A stretch of 64,000 bases of DNA from Erythrophleum ivorense (GCA_026724425.1 JAIUCV010000005.1:36615784-36679783), one strand, 5' to 3'. Counted from the first letter of the stretch, positions 1-13,471 are shown. Translations and numbers: made by a program. The notes: generated by a model not told the origin, from the sequence alone.

Positions 1-1640
1 CTATGAATTGTAAATAAATCATAAACTAGATTTAAGCATCTTAAGACAATGAGGGTCAGTTGTTTGTATCATAGATACCTCCCATAAGTATGGAAAATTA
101 GGTCCAAAAGAAAATATATGTATCTTTATTAGGTACTCAAAACAATCAAAGGGTTATGTCTTCATTAGTGAAAATAAAAATAAGACTATAACTAAAATTG
201 AGTCAAGAGATACCATATTTTTAGAAAATGAATGTAAGGAAGAGATTAATAGGAATATATCTCTTTATGAGACACATGATCAAGAAAGAGAGGAATAAAT
301 AGGTATAACTTGGCCTACTGATCCATGTGAGAGTCGTGCAACTAGATGAAAACCTTGTGCAGAGTGAAAATATTGCACAAGCAACCCCACTAAGTTGGAG
401 TGACTAAGAAAGTGTGCCCAAATGTCATTTTGAGATTGAAGGGGCAACACTCATAGCTACTCTGCAAGATGATGAAGACCCAAATAGATTTCAAGGGGCT
501 TTATCATGCCTCGCTAAGGAAATATATAAAAGAGCAATGGAAGTAAAAAAAAAAAAGATTGTATGAGGACAAACTATGCTCAGACTTAATTAATCTACCA
601 TCTAGCTAAAAAGCAGTTGGGAGCAAATGGGTTCTCCAAATAAAAAGAAAAGTAGATGGTCTATTGAAAAATATAAGGCTCTCTTAGTTGCTAAGGCATA
701 TAAACAACAAGAAAGTATAAATTATGAAGATACTTTCTAACCTCTTATACATTTTTAATTATATTATAATAATTCTAGTTATAGTTGCAAGTTTGGACTT
801 GGAACTATATTAAATGGATGTAAAATCTACATTCTTAAATAGAAAATTAGATGAAAAAATATATAGGAAACAACTACTAGGTTTCATAGAAAAAGGAATA
901 GAGTAAAAGGATTATAAGCTTCAAAGATCCATTTACTGACTAAAATAATAATTTAGACAATAGCATTTAAGATTTCATCAAGTAGTAACATCACATAAAT
1001 TTCAAATAATTTATGAAAACTAATGTGTTTACATTAAACAGTTTGAAAGAAATATTATAATATTATTCCTTTATATAAATGATATACTATTAGTCAAGAA
1101 TAATCTTTAAAATGAAGGATATGAGTAAAGTAGAGTATATCCATAGAGTTAAAATCCAAAGAAATTGTTTAAAGAAATTAATTTATCTCTCACAAGATAA
1201 TTATATAAGAAAATTCTTGAGTGATTTAACACAAAAGATTACAAACACATAGTACCCTTGTAGTAAGATGTGAGAATCTAAGATATGTCCTCAAATCAAA
1301 TCTAAAAAAAAATTATGTCAAAGGCATTGGAAAATTGTCAAGAAAATCCTAAGATACATGAACAGTGTTGATGATTATGCATTATATTATTAAGGAAGTG
1401 ATTTGCGCTTGATAAGATACTTCGAATGCTTGAAGTGATTTGTATAGTATTAATAAACAAATTAAATCGACATATCCTTTTATAAGATAAGAGAAAAACC
1501 ATAGTATATAATCTATACAGTATGTGCTTAATTACTATAATTAGAAAGCAAATAAATAAACTCATACTTCATTGTTGTTTAAGCCTTAGAAGGGAACAAA
1601 TTCCTTTTATTGGGGCCTCACAACTTTAATAATATCATAA
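1..1640 (+). mobile_element. Decayed Ty1/copia pol remnant (integrase C-end, RT, RNase H)
   Basis: Translated fragments in shifting frames match copia polyprotein blocks in the expected order. About 140-290 resembles the linker after integrase. 615-740 gives the RT entry block (SKWVLQIKRKVDG, then KALLVAKAYKQQ after a frameshift, then NYEDTF). 816-900 gives MDVKSTFLNRKLDEKIY. 1060-1215 covers the catalytic-loop region (LFLYINDILL, where the family has YVDD) and the following block. 1325-1640 is RNase H-like. Many stops and frameshifts make it non-functional. No LTR, PBS or polypurine tract was found, and the left edge runs off the window, so element length and lineage are unknown. Confidence 0.8.
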
Positions 1641-3300
1641 AGAAATAAGCTAGTATCTACTATTTTAACAAACATCATATGATCCTGATAAATGCAACTT
1701 AAAAGATTAATATTAAGAAAGTAGCTGGATCTTATCCAAGTGATATATGCATAAAAAGAATATCAATTGAGATAAACACAATTATGCTATTGCTTAAAAC
1801 ATATCTCATATGAAATTAATTTAATAATATCACAAGAGTAAATACTATACATATAATACTATATAGTTGATTTAAAAGCATCATAAAGATAGACATCTGA
1901 AACTAACTATTGCAAGTTTATACCTCGTTATGGGCAAAGCTAATCCATGATACTATTATGGGTCAAAGTATCCGATTAACAAAAACAAGGCAGTAGACTT
2001 GCATGTGTTTACTACCTCACAAGCTTCTTAGGCATAGAAACAAATGATAAAAGGATCTAGAATATCTTGCTTTTTTCTTTTTAAAGGAAAAACAAACTTA
2101 AATGTTACTTCACAACCAACAAAACAAGTTAATTTCATGATTGCAACGCTAGAAGCTACTACGTAATAATTTCACATACACTGGGATAAATTTGTATGTT
2201 CGTTTATAAATACCAAGCACACTCTCACCCCATAACATCCAAAAAGTAGAAGTTTCAAATATTCTGGACTTTGGTATCAATATGCCTAAGGAATTCCACT
2301 AAATAAAAGTAGTCACAATGACTAATCGATTAGATAGAATAAAAAGCAAAAGGTGAAGATTGCTGATCGAAATTATGACAGAGATTGAGTAAGAAAAGGA
2401 TACAAACTAGGGAAAATAATGGGTATGCGTGAATAGTTAAATATGGGAAGGCATTCAGAAGAGGAGAATGAGAATGAGAATAGAACTTTATATAGGATGA
2501 ATAGAACAATATGTAGAATTTCTTTTTTTTTTTCAAGAAACAACATGTAGATGTTAAATGCTGAAAAATGTTAGAAATGACTACTGCATTATAAAGTGTG
2601 ACCTATTGACTTCAATAAAATCGAAGCAGTAGTTTGTGAAGAGAATTCATCTTCAATTAAGTCTTCCAGAAAATATTCATGATTAAACCATAAGCGGCGG
2701 GATCAAATTTCGACACCAAAATTCAGCATCTTGTCATCAACTACATTTACCTGAAAATCTAATCTCCATATAAAAAATTTCTTTCAAAAATTACTAGATG
2801 GGTTTTGCTTACTAACTCTCAATTTCATTTTAGGACGTTTGATATATAAACATTTTAATTTCCCTCATACTTGAAATCCTATTATATAAGACTTCGAAAT
2901 CTTACGTATTGAGGGCCACCTTTTTGCACACATTAAATTTAGATACAATTATATATATTTTTACTAATATATTTATTAATTTAAACATAATAAATATATA
3001 ATTATTAATAATAACACAATAAATATATAATTTAATTATATAATATTATATAAAAACTATATTCTTGTCATGTTATTATTAAAAAATTATACCCTTATCA
3101 CTCTTAACTTAAAAACCTTATAACAAAGATTAAAAAAAAAACCCCTACACATGTTTTGTTTTTATATTATTCCTACCTCAAAATCCAACATAAAAATAAT
3201 GATACGTGGATATTCAACACAGCAGAATTATTATAGTGTAAGTAACGACAATAATATTTATGAACTAAACAGTTTAACAATTATCTATCAAGAAAACATT
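1641..3300. other. AT-rich intergenic sequence, no gene seen
   Basis: No reading frame here has protein-family character. 2880-3130 is very AT-rich. Part of the right edge may be the distal 3' flank of the eIF(iso)4G gene. Confidence 0.5.
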
Positions 3301-3632
3301 AAAAAATAATGGAAACTAATGAAATACAAAAACATTTGGAACCCCTAATGGGCCATTCTCTTGGAGAAGCATGGCACATGATTAGCCATCTGGAAAACAA
3401 AATCGGTAGCTTTATGGTTTTTGACTCTTCCCTCGAAAACACCTAAGACCTCAAAATATACAACTCGATAAAAATTTCTGATCCTGGGAGCTCCACTTTT
3501 ATGACATACTGTAATACAAAATGCTCTTTACCCAAAATGTGAGGAGAGGGAAGGGGTATTTAAAGTAGTGAAACAAAGAAAGAGATGTTCCTCCAGTTGC
3601 AGAAATCGGTATTCTCATCCAAAGCCATAATA
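3300..3632 (-). other. Probable 3' UTR of the eIF(iso)4G gene
   Basis: This is the sequence directly after the TGA stop (3633-3635, minus strand). It has no homology to the repeats in the window and no long reading frame. No canonical AATAAA stands out, so the 3' end is only an estimate; plant poly(A) signals are often degenerate. Confidence 0.4.
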
Positions 3633-6600
3633 TCACTTGAACAGACTCCAGCAGGCGTCAATATCAGATGCTTGTGACTCCAAAACAGCTTGCCCAGATG
3701 AAGAACTAATGATGCGTACTGCAGCATCAAATATCGCTTTCTGAAACATGTCATCTTCCACCTTCTTAAGAATCTCTTTCATAACCTTAAAATCCAACCC
3801 CCCAGCCAAAATTAGTTTCCCAATTATCTCACCAAAATTGTTTGGGGCTTTCGGTAAATCTATAGCAACGTCGTCAAGCATAGAAGCAAATAACAAACAC
3901 CCAGTGCCAATGTCTCTAGCAGTAAGAATCTTCTTAATGAAGAGATACTCGAGAAGATTGGCAACAGGTTCAACACAAGGTGGGCTTTTATCTAGTGCAA
4001 GGGAAATGGCTTCCTTGACAACCTCAGGGTGGTAAGCTGGAGATTTTAGTTCCTCCACACACTGTAATGCCTCTTCCAAAAGCCGAACACTAAAATATTC
4101 TTCTAGAAGAGACAGAGTTTTGCGGTGAAGATCATCAGTATTCATTTTTGGTGCTGGCGCCAGTGACTTCTCAAAGGACATGGCAGCAACAACTTTAACA
4201 GGTGCAACCTCGGCATCTAAACCTAAGTTTGATGGGCGTGTGGGAGAAGCACCACCACTTCCATGCACTAGGGCACTACTTCCACTTATAAAACCACCAC
4301 TACCTTGAGGTAGCAACTTTGAGCTCAGAGTTGCTGACTTGGAAAGTAAAGGAGACTGGCCACGTCCAGCAGGTTGCACAGCTGACATCTCTCCTCTAGG
4401 TATTGACCGACTCCTAGGCATCTCCCAATTGTCATTATCAATTGCAGGCATCCCAGGCATCTTCCTGGTCCCCGGCATTCCAGGCATCATACCCCCAGTA
4501 CCAGGTCGAGCAATGGGGAATCCCCCAGGGCTGGCATTTCCTTGAACACTACGGGTATTTCTAATGCTTGCAGTGGCACCTGGACGCAATCCAAGATTTT
4601 TTTCAGCTTCCGAATGAATTTCAGTGATGGTTTTGGCTTTTACCTACACAAGGCAACATTAATTAACGCTTTATCAAAAGCAATAATGCTTAAAATAGAT
4701 TGGCATAATATATCTTTACAAATATAGGAATTCATTAGTATACCTCTTCACGCCTTGGAACCCAGCTATTCGTACGCAAATCTAGAACATCACGAATCAT
4801 GAACCTCAACCGTGGTGCAAGCTGAGGGTTAGCACTCAGTTCTTTCAATCGGCTAAAGTACATATCATTTATTCGCCGTGATTTTGTGCTTTCATCAAGC
4901 TGCTTACCAATAGTATTGAAAAACTGACATATAGCTTCAACATTTTCCTCAACAGGACAGGACTTGCTATCAGCTGGTCCTAAAAGCTCCTGTTCCAAGT
5001 AACAGTCAACCAATAGACATTGGAAGATAATCCAAACCATAATTTAACAGGAAGTTATATTCCAAAAACAGTCAAGGCTTGAGTCCAGTGAGAACCTGAA
5101 CAATGTGATGGACAATTTTTTCAGGAACCATCTTCTGCTTCAAAAGCTCCCCAATTAATCGGATGTTTCCAAGAGTACGAAGCTTGACCAGTCTTTCCTT
5201 GTCGCGACGCTCCATCTCTTGCTCAGGGGCAGTCATCTGCCTAACTTCTTCCCTCAATTTATCAGCACCTTCAAAGGCCTCCTGGCAGTTATTTAAGAGT
5301 ACTCTCTTAAAAGTGATTTCTTTCCCACCAGGTTCTTCAGAAGGGAATGGTGGCAACTTTTCATTAAGATCAGAACACAGAAGAGCATACATGGGGCAAA
5401 ATGTTGGTTCAAGCACAGCCTTGTCAAATATAAGCGAAATGACATCCTGTATTCGCAAAGGAAAGCAAATTAATCAAGAACCATTAGAAGAACAGAGACA
5501 AATTTACCGCAGCCATCAAAGAGCTAACCTTCAATATGTCAGCTGATGTAATGCCAGCATCAATCAATTGACCCTTCAGGAGATCAAATTTCTCAGGAGT
5601 CAACTTATTTAGAATCCTGCATTGCCACAGATAATAACATTTAGCATTCCAGGAATCAGAGTTCCAACAACTACTCATGAAAACAAAGTGCACATATTTT
5701 TACAGGAAAAACAAATTAAGTACAACAATGTTTTTCCTCATTGATTTATTTGTTATTTTTCAAACTATATAGGATTCCTTAAACTTATAATCACTTGTAG
5801 CATTTTTATAACTCCTAATAGCAGGCATTACTTTCCAAGGCCAGTTATTCAACAATTATGGTACAGGTATAAAAGTTAGACTTTCTTCTCGAAGAAAATG
5901 AGAAGTTAACTATAGCATACATGGCAACCCAGATACGCAAGGTTAAGTCTTTCTTTCCAATGAAAATGATAAGTTATGACTTAGGCTACATTGGCAACCA
6001 TGTAACCCTACCACAGACCACAGTCAACCCACATTAAGCCATTGTTTTCATCTATCAACTATATATTACCCTTTCACAGTCTTTAAGACACGATCCTTCT
6101 CAGAAAGACTTCCCCTTCTAGCTGACCATGGCACTCCAGCCTTCGCTAGAGTAGAAGCAGGTCCTCCCTGATTTAATACAGACACATAAAACTATAATTA
6201 AGACAAAAACAACTGATCATGCCAAATATAATAGGTAAAAGAAATGAAAGAATGATATAAAAACCATGCAATGTTATGATTTATTATATGAATCTGTAAC
6301 AATTAATTTTGGTTAATTCATCAAGTAATTCTATATATCTAATAAAACCAAAGAAAACTTGCCATAATTAAGTACAAGACTAAGAAGCAACAGGTAAGGC
6401 TTCAAAGAACATCGCATTGCAATAATTCATGAAAACCATGATAACCAATCAATAGGCATCCAATTTGAACCAAGGAACACCAAATGCAAATTACTAAATA
6501 AACAAACCAGATGCAATTATAGCAAATAGATAATGGGTCTATAAAAATACATCAATAACTTTCAAATGAAGACCAAGAAAGATGACAAGAGAATCAAGAA

Positions 6601-9600
6601 ATTTTTTAATATCAAGCTAAAAACCTCAAGCAATATATCCAGAGAGGAAATATCAAGTGTTTTATATTTAAATGGATTAATAAATCAAAGAATGAAAAAC
6701 TCATGTACCCACCCCCTATACAAAATGCCAACCATAATGAAATATTACATTCAGCTAACATAAGAAGCAACAAAAAGAGCAAGAGCTAAAAGTATATTGC
6801 CTGGTCATTAAGCATTCATGTCTTAAGTTCTAAAAAGCGTAGGTGCAATTACTAAATCAAACCTTTTCTTTCATGAGCGACATAAATACACAACCATAGA
6901 TCACGAGCAAGTCTCATTGGATCACATCATAAAAAACAAATTGTAAATTCTGTCATACTCAGTGGCAGTGCCACACTTTCATGATGATGCATTTGATTTG
7001 AATGGAATATGCTCTTAAACATAGACAAGGGGAATTCATAATTTGACTTACATCTAACACACATTAAGTAGTTCACAATTTAAGCAGTAATCATTAGATC
7101 ACAAGTCCAACTGTCCAAGTTAATCAAGATATATAGCTAGCCAGGGTGCGCATACCAAACAAAAAACAGAATAAAAATTATCATAAATGCAAATCCAAGT
7201 ATATATAACAAATAGCCTGGTCAAATGTCAACAATAAACTGGATAAATACAGGAACAATTAAAGGTAACCATCGCAATTCCATTCAAATCCACAGTAGAA
7301 CTTAATCCCACCAAATACCTTTCCAACAAACATTAAAAAAAGCATGTTCAGAACATAGAAGATAACATGTAAATCAACTATGAAATCTGTCAATGCTTAC
7401 CACCCCTCAGTAAGAAGAGATCTGTACCTTCTGTTGGTCTTGGCGAGTAATCTGGCTGGCATCTGGCTGTCTTGACTCATATCGGTTACCAAATTCTCTA
7501 TTCTCCCTGATATTTTCCCAAGACCTTTCTTCGGCAGGAGGAAGTTGCCCAGATCGGCCACGCCAGTCACGGTCATCTGGCTCAGAATATCGATTTTGAA
7601 TTTGAAGTGGGGGCTGACAAAGAAGAGAACACAATTTTTTTTTTCAATACAAGAATAAAAAAATTGTTCATTCAGAGAAAGAAGAGAGAGTACAAAATAG
7701 GAAGATAAGAATTATCCCTGAGCAACTAAGAAAGAAAAAAAAAACCTTTTGGGGGGGGGGGATTTTTATCAATTCAGAAGAGCTGTAAAATCCCCCTGTA
7801 AATCCACACAGGAACCCTCACCCCGCCCCCAAAAAAAGAAGAGTCAGGAAAGGACAGCCACAAAAATTATTGAAAAAAGAATTATGGCAAGTTTTCTTTG
7901 GTTCAAAAATACATATTACAAGGTATACACACTACCACATTATTATAGATTTATAGTATTTTGGCATATATTGGAAACCCAAACGGTAATTTTTTTAAAC
8001 TTATCTTCAATGAGCCCTTCCAAAGAAACAAGGAGCATCTTTTAATTTTCAAAGTGTTTCACACTGATATTTTCCCAAAAAGCTAAAAAAATTAGCAAAT
8101 AAAAAATGCTAAATTATACCATTTAAAATATTGAATCCTAAAAAAATTAAGAACTATAATCTCATCAAAATTGGGTTTCATTCTATCATTTTTCCCCCTT
8201 TTTTCAATTATCAGAGTCCATGCCATGTTTGAGCCAGCTGAAAAAATTCTTAATGTACTGACACATGTCGTGTCATGGACGTCTAAGTGTATAACCTACT
8301 GATCCACCAAAACAAAGGTGTGCTTGTGATTCATATGTTTGGACAAACCAATCGGTCCTTAAATGCTAAAACATTGATCCCAAAGCAGCCAAGCAACTTA
8401 ACAATGTAAAATATGACTATTTGGGCATATTAATTGATGAATATCATATATGATGTCAAAAAAACAGAAGAAACTTACATTGCTTTCTGCACGACCCCAG
8501 CTTTGATCTTCGCCAAAAAGTTCAGCTTCTATATCTCGTTTGATTTTTTGAATATCGTCAGGGACCTCAAAAGCCTAAGTAAGAAAATAAATAATAAACA
8601 GAGAGAGAAGTTACTAGTCAGATTTTTTAGTAGAGAGCAGCCAGAGCAATGTTAAAACATAAATAGCAATTCAGAAGTCAAAACTTGAATATTAGAAACA
8701 AATTAATATTGCATTTCGTTGTTTTAACAGTAACCAACCAGAAAGAGGGGAAATAAACAAAAGAACATGCAGAACAACTATTCAGAAGCTTAGAGAACAA
8801 GGCAGGTAGCTTTCTAATGAATTATAGACTTCCAACACAAATTTCTAACAGCCACCATTTATATAAGATACAAAAGTGAATCTATTACAAAGATCATACA
8901 TAAGAATATCTATACAAAAAAAAAAGAATGCCGATCAGATACTCCTGGATGTGAAGGAAAAGGACAGCAGATCAATGAGCACCGATCTAAATAAAAGAAT
9001 TACACAGAAAAATGCAGCCAACAGATATATCTCAGAAAACTATTTTCTCCTCCATGAAGAGTTTATAGAATCCAACATAACCAGCAGCAAGAACATATAT
9101 CAATTACCTCTCTAAGCTGTAACAGCTGATCTCTGGTGTATCGCACCAGCTCACGACCCTCAAACCGTGAATCACCAGCCTGCAAAACCAGAAGAATAAG
9201 AATACAAATCTCTATACATAATACACAGTTGATCTATCACAATAAAATTACCAATTACCAAATGAGTTATAATGTATGTGGGTCCTTCACGGGGAATTCT
9301 ATGACTTAATCAAGCCCACCTAAAGCCCACATATAGCTTTTTGTCCATATTTACAGCAGGTACACATACTGAGTACCCCACCAAGAATTAGGACATTCAA
9401 CTTAAGTTTACCCTTTATCTTACAGGTCTTATCATATTAATTTATAACCATAACTGCCAATGAGACAATGAATAAACACAGTAACTGTGAGATATATCTT
9501 TCTCAATTCACTTTTGTTTTAGTTCTATTATTGTTTTTGTTATTTTGACCACTTTTCTCTAGCTTTTGGCATTTGAGGGAGTTCCCAAATAAATCATTTA

Positions 9601-10292
9601 AATTTCCATAATACTATAGTATTAAAGCCAGTCACTTTCACTCTGTATTGCACAAAAAATACATACAAATCTTGAATAGCAATTAACACCACCCAGTACA
9701 AACATTATTTCCAGAATTCCAACTTCAGCATAAGATTTTGCACTTAGAATAATTTAAAAGGAAAAAAAAATGGAAATCAAAAGAAACCAACTTGAGCCTC
9801 GATATCAATCAACTTGATACGAGATCCAAATCTAACTTTCCCATATCACCAATTAAAAACCAATAAAGCATGTATATAGTAGACACAATGCCTCGTACTC
9901 TATAAATCGTTCATTGATGTTTCTTACGACTAAAGCCCAATAAAAAAAAATATAGGCAGAAGCAGTCATAAACAACAGCGATAACAAGCAATCAATCAAT
10001 AAGTAAATAAGAAACTTGATCAAAGCCAGGATTTTAAGACCAAAAAGGGATGAAAAATTCAGATCCAAAGGAGGGGGTCAGATTCGATTTATGCCTTTAT
10101 AGAGAATGGTGAAGGAGCACCGCCATGGGGGCGCAAGAGTGGGAGATCGGCGGAAAAAGATCCAAAAGCAGGGGAAGGAGAAGATGTCGATGATGAGGAC
10201 TCGAATCGAGGACCGAATAGCCTGCTTCCGCCGCCGCCGCCTCGACCACCACCAGGCCTCAAACTCAGCCCCGCTTGATCACCTTGCTGCAT
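3633..10292 (-). CDS. eIFiso4G: Eukaryotic translation initiation factor isoform 4G (eIF(iso)4G), complete, 9 coding exons
   Basis: Scaffold subunit of plant eIF(iso)4F. It binds the cap-binding eIF(iso)4E and recruits eIF4A and eIF3 for cytoplasmic cap-dependent initiation. Coding exons from the start: 10292-10095, 9179-9108, 8574-8479, 7613-7428, 6167-6070, 5616-5529, 5446-5096, 4989-4744, 4643-3633. Splice phases agree and the joined product is 781 aa, close to the roughly 780 aa of known eIF(iso)4G1. The N-terminus MQQGDQAGLSLRPGGGRG is typical of the family. The eIF4E-binding motif YTRDQLL (pattern Y-x4-L-hydrophobic) is at residues 80-86. MIF4G spans about 210-440 (LNKLTPEKFDLLKGQL; LNNCQEAFEGADKLR). 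A Pro/Gly/Ser-rich linker follows, with MA3 at about 615-730 (LLEEYFSVRLLEEALQCVEEL). Seven introns are GT-AG; intron 1 is GC-AG. No stops, frameshifts or missing key residues were seen, so the copy looks functional. The start was chosen by the conserved N-terminus. Confidence 0.96.
9180..10094 (-). other. Intron 1 of eIF(iso)4G with a non-canonical GC donor
   Basis: Exon 1 ends ATA AAG at 10095 and the next bases are GCATAAATC. Exon 2 begins after TTTGCAG at 9179 with GCT GGT GAT (AGDSRFEGRE, a conserved eIF(iso)4G block). Joining AAG to GCT keeps phase 0 and the conserved order. The next GT downstream in the sense direction lies beyond an in-frame TAA (10091-10089). An upstream GT would delete conserved residues. 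The donor therefore appears to be GC. Confidence 0.8.
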
Positions 10293-10640
10293 ACCTCAGA
10301 AACTTTCACTTGAAGATGAAATCTTCGACGTATGATTGAGTGAGAGAAACACAGAAAAACAGTCAGCGGCGACAACCGCAGAACCTGAACCAGAAGGAGA
10401 TAGAGATTAAAAAGAGAGACTTTACACAAGAGAGAGCCAGAGAATGGAGCTTGTGGATATTTCTCTCTCTCCAGCGAGTGTGCGAAGAGAAGAGAACGGC
10501 GTCAGGCCAGTGGGGTGAAAAGAAACCCTTGTTAGAGGAGTATAGGAATACGCATTTCCACCCCCCAAATAAAAAAATCTCAAAGTAGCACTATGAAATT
10601 AGAACCCTCTATATAACAAATAAGGTAGTAGTGAATTATC
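10293..10640 (-). promoter_or_regulatory. 5' UTR and core promoter region of eIF(iso)4G
   Basis: On the sense (minus) strand, a TATATAGAG box sits at about 10606-10615, which would place transcription start near 10575 and give a 5' UTR of about 280 nt. The leader is rich in CT/GA runs (10405-10480), as is common in plant housekeeping-gene leaders. TATA and start-site positions are inferred from spacing only. The hAT/pararetrovirus insertion begins about 280 bp further upstream. Confidence 0.45.
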
Positions 10641-10918
10641 AAATCCTGATCCATATTGGAAAAGGACTTAGGGTTCGGATGTAATTACATAATCAGCCCT
10701 GATTGATTGGTGGGATAATTGGCCCACAGTTTCTTTCCAGATTCAGGAAACTACACACGGCGATAATATCAAATCAAAATTACAACTTTGATAGAAGAGA
10801 GCCTTTATGTTTGCCTCATTGATTTTCTTTTTTTTTTTTTGGGATTTCAAATACATGGTTAAATCACACGGGAGAAGATATTAGCACTCAGCCGCCAACT
10901 TATGCAATTTTATAGTCT
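10641..10918. other. Intergenic sequence between eIF(iso)4G promoter and hAT element
   Basis: No gene or repeat was recognised. It could hold distal promoter elements of eIF(iso)4G. Confidence 0.4.
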
Positions 10919-10926
10919 ACAATAAC
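10919..10926. repeat. Left 8-bp target-site duplication of hAT element (ACAATAAC)
   Basis: ACAATAAC here is repeated exactly at 15337-15344, directly outside the two ends of the 10927-15336 element. An 8-bp duplication is the hAT superfamily hallmark. Confidence 0.85.
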
Positions 10927-11330
10927 CATGGTTAAGAAAATTGAACTGGATCCACTGGTTCGACCGAGAATCAATCCTTGATCTAGTTCAATTATTTTAA
11001 AAAATCGACCAACAAAAGAACCGGTGAAGAATCGACCAAAATCGGTCAAAATCGAGTTAAATTGGTCCGTTCCAAATTTTTTTTATATTTTTTTATATAA
11101 TAGAATAATTCATCCCAAATAAATTTAATAAATTAAAAATAAAAAACAAAAAAAAGAAGAAAAAGTTTAAATATAAAGATTTTTTTAAAGAGAGAATATA
11201 AAAAAAATAAAATGTATATATGACTATTTTTTATACTTATTCTCTATTATGTTTATGCTCCATTTCTTAGTAATATTTCTTTCTAATATCAAAGTATTTA
11301 ATCAAAATTATTATTTATTATTTATTTTTT

Positions 11331-11479
11331 AATGATAAGTAGAATTTTAATATAATTTAGAAATTATAAAATAATTTTTGTAATATCTTAAAAAATATTG
11401 AATTAGTAATTAAATATTTAAAATTTATTAATATTTATTTGTTACATTAAAATTTTAATATATAAAATTTAAAATATAT
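11331..11479. repeat. 149-bp direct repeat, left copy, flanking the pararetrovirus insert
   Basis: Identical base for base to 15077-15225. The bases just outside each copy differ (t/a on the left, g/a on the right). The right copy continues directly into the other half of the hAT element, so the repeat is duplicated target DNA rather than part of the virus. Confidence 0.93.
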
Positions 11480-13471
11480 GAAGAAATACAAAGAATAAAT
11501 ATAGAAAAAATCTCCAGATCAGATTATATAACACTCGAAGAAAGTCAAAAACTAAACAAAGAAAGATTGGAATTTATGAAAAGAATGGATCAAATAGAAT
11601 ATGAAGAAGAAATAAAATTTCTACCCCACATACCACAAATAAAACAATCCCCACAAGAAAACCAAATAAATATGTTAAGAATAGAAAGTGAGTATGATGA
11701 AATTGAACAAAAAATGAGTCAAGAAGAAATAAGTTTAGAATCAATACAAAAGGAATTAGGATACTTAAATCTTCAAAACTCCTATGAAGTAAACATGCAA
11801 ACAGTAAAGGCCGAAAAATAACCTTTTAATCCACCTGATTTATCAGACCCAAGATATCAAGAAAGAAATGAAAGAACCAGTATAAACAGAGAAACAGAAA
11901 TAGAACAACAAGAATTAAAACATAAAGAACCTATGAAAAACATAGATACTGAATTTATGTTCGAAACCATATATACTCCCATCAAAGACAACACATTTGT
12001 ACCCCCTCCATTAGAACAATATGAAACAAGACCAATCCCAAACTCAGGAATATGGCTAGACCTGAACTGTAATTTAGATCGAGAAAGTAGACTAGAAGAA
12101 TGGACAAAATCACAATTAATAGCTCTTGTAAATAGATCACCTAGCACCCAATCAGCCATTTTAATAATCGAAGCCAGTTTCATAGGAAATGTAATGGAGT
12201 GGTGGAAAAGCCAAACCGAAGAGTTTAGACAACAAGTAAGAACTATAGCAAACTATACAACAACCAAAGAATTTTATGTCATAATATTAAGAAAGTATGA
12301 ACAAGTATTAAGAAATGAATTTATAGGAAGAAGTGTAGGAGCAAATGAAAAAACAAAAATAAACCGAGCAATAGAAAAATTACATCAAATAGAAATATGT
12401 AAACCAGAACCAAGAATCCTAAATCAGTATATTTGTGAATATCAAAAATATTATCATGAAGCAAGATTAAGTAATTACGAACAAAAAAGATTTTATCTAG
12501 ATCTATTTTACTATAAATTACCAAAGTTAATATCCGAATCAATCATAACAGACTATAGAAAAGCCTTTAAGGATAATGAAAATTTAATGCCATATATAGA
12601 TACTATGGGAAGAAGAGAAGATTACTTAAGAGAATATTTCTCAAATAAATGTAGAGAAGCCTGGAGAATGATCAAATATTATCAGAATAATAAATTAACA
12701 CTCCAATGCGGACATTATGAGACACCTCATAGATGGGGATGTCAACCACCACAAAATTATCAAAGAAGAAAAAACCATAAAAAACAACCCTATAGACGCC
12801 AAGAATATAGATTTAGGAAATATCCAAAGTCTAGATTTCAAGGAACAAGAAAACCATTTGTTCCCAGAACTTATTATAAAAAAGGACAACGAAGAATTAA
12901 TTATCAAAAATATCTAGAAAAATGTCAATGTTATAACTGTAGAAAGATAGGTCATATATCAACAAACTGTAAAGAGCCTAGAAGGAAGAAAGAAATGAAT
13001 CTCATCGAAATAGCTGAAGACCACAATTTAGAACCAATAGAATTAAACACATACATAGAAGAAGAACTAGCCAATTCAGATATAGAAATTTACAAAATAG
13101 AAAAAATAATTATTGAATCTAAGGAAGACGAATTTACTTCAGAAGAAGAATATAAATATATAACTGAAAACGATGAAATATATATGATGAAATCTATAGA
13201 AAAAGAAGAAGTTGAAGACAACATCAACTTAATATCAGGAAATCCCTATAGATGCACTCGAAAATCCCATAATAAACATAGTATCCTAAAATGGAGATGT
13301 CCCTTAAAGTCATTATACCCTAAAAGTAATTATTGTGAATATCATTATCAAAAAAGATATAATAAGAGTAAAATTCAAAAACAAAAAGAATGGATTGAAA
13401 GAAAAACACAGAAAAAATTAAAAGACGAGCTATCTAAATTACTATTATGTCATGAAAGTTTATCTGATTAA
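11480..13471 (+). pseudogene. Caulimovirid coat-protein-type reading frame, 5'-truncated, one in-frame stop
   Basis: One frame is open from the very edge of the insert to TAA 13469-13471, broken only by TAA at 11819-11821. The upstream part (11480-11818) is Gln/Glu/Lys-rich and charged, and the true start is missing. The 12053-12660 part has the helical, Trp-containing character of caulimovirid capsid domains (IWLDLNC, VMEWWKS, FYLDLFYYKLPKL). A basic stretch (about 12760-12900) precedes the zinc knuckle CYNCRKIGHISTNC (about 12929-12970), which fits CX2CX4HX4C. An acidic segment follows, then a C-terminal cluster with KWRC and NYCEYH (about 13246-13350). The role in family members is virion assembly and nucleic acid binding. 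The frame ends without running into a protease/RT. Confidence 0.8.

Noticed and set aside
7407..7427. Extension of the eIF(iso)4G fourth exon to the downstream stop
   Set aside because: A GT donor after CAA CAG AAG fits phase 0 and the conserved join to GGPASTLAKA; the extension would truncate the protein.
10106..10588. Plus-strand open frames rich in Arg/Lys opposite the eIF(iso)4G first exon and leader
   Set aside because: They are the antisense of a conserved exon and a CT-rich leader, with no family pattern of their own.
11567..11821. A separate 84-residue viral gene upstream of the coat frame
   Set aside because: It begins at a TTG, and the frame is open further upstream to the insert edge. 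It is the same frame as the coat protein, separated only by one stop.
12321..12907. Minus-strand hydrophobic open frames within the viral insert
   Set aside because: Antisense shadows of an A-rich coding frame; no signal or family pattern.
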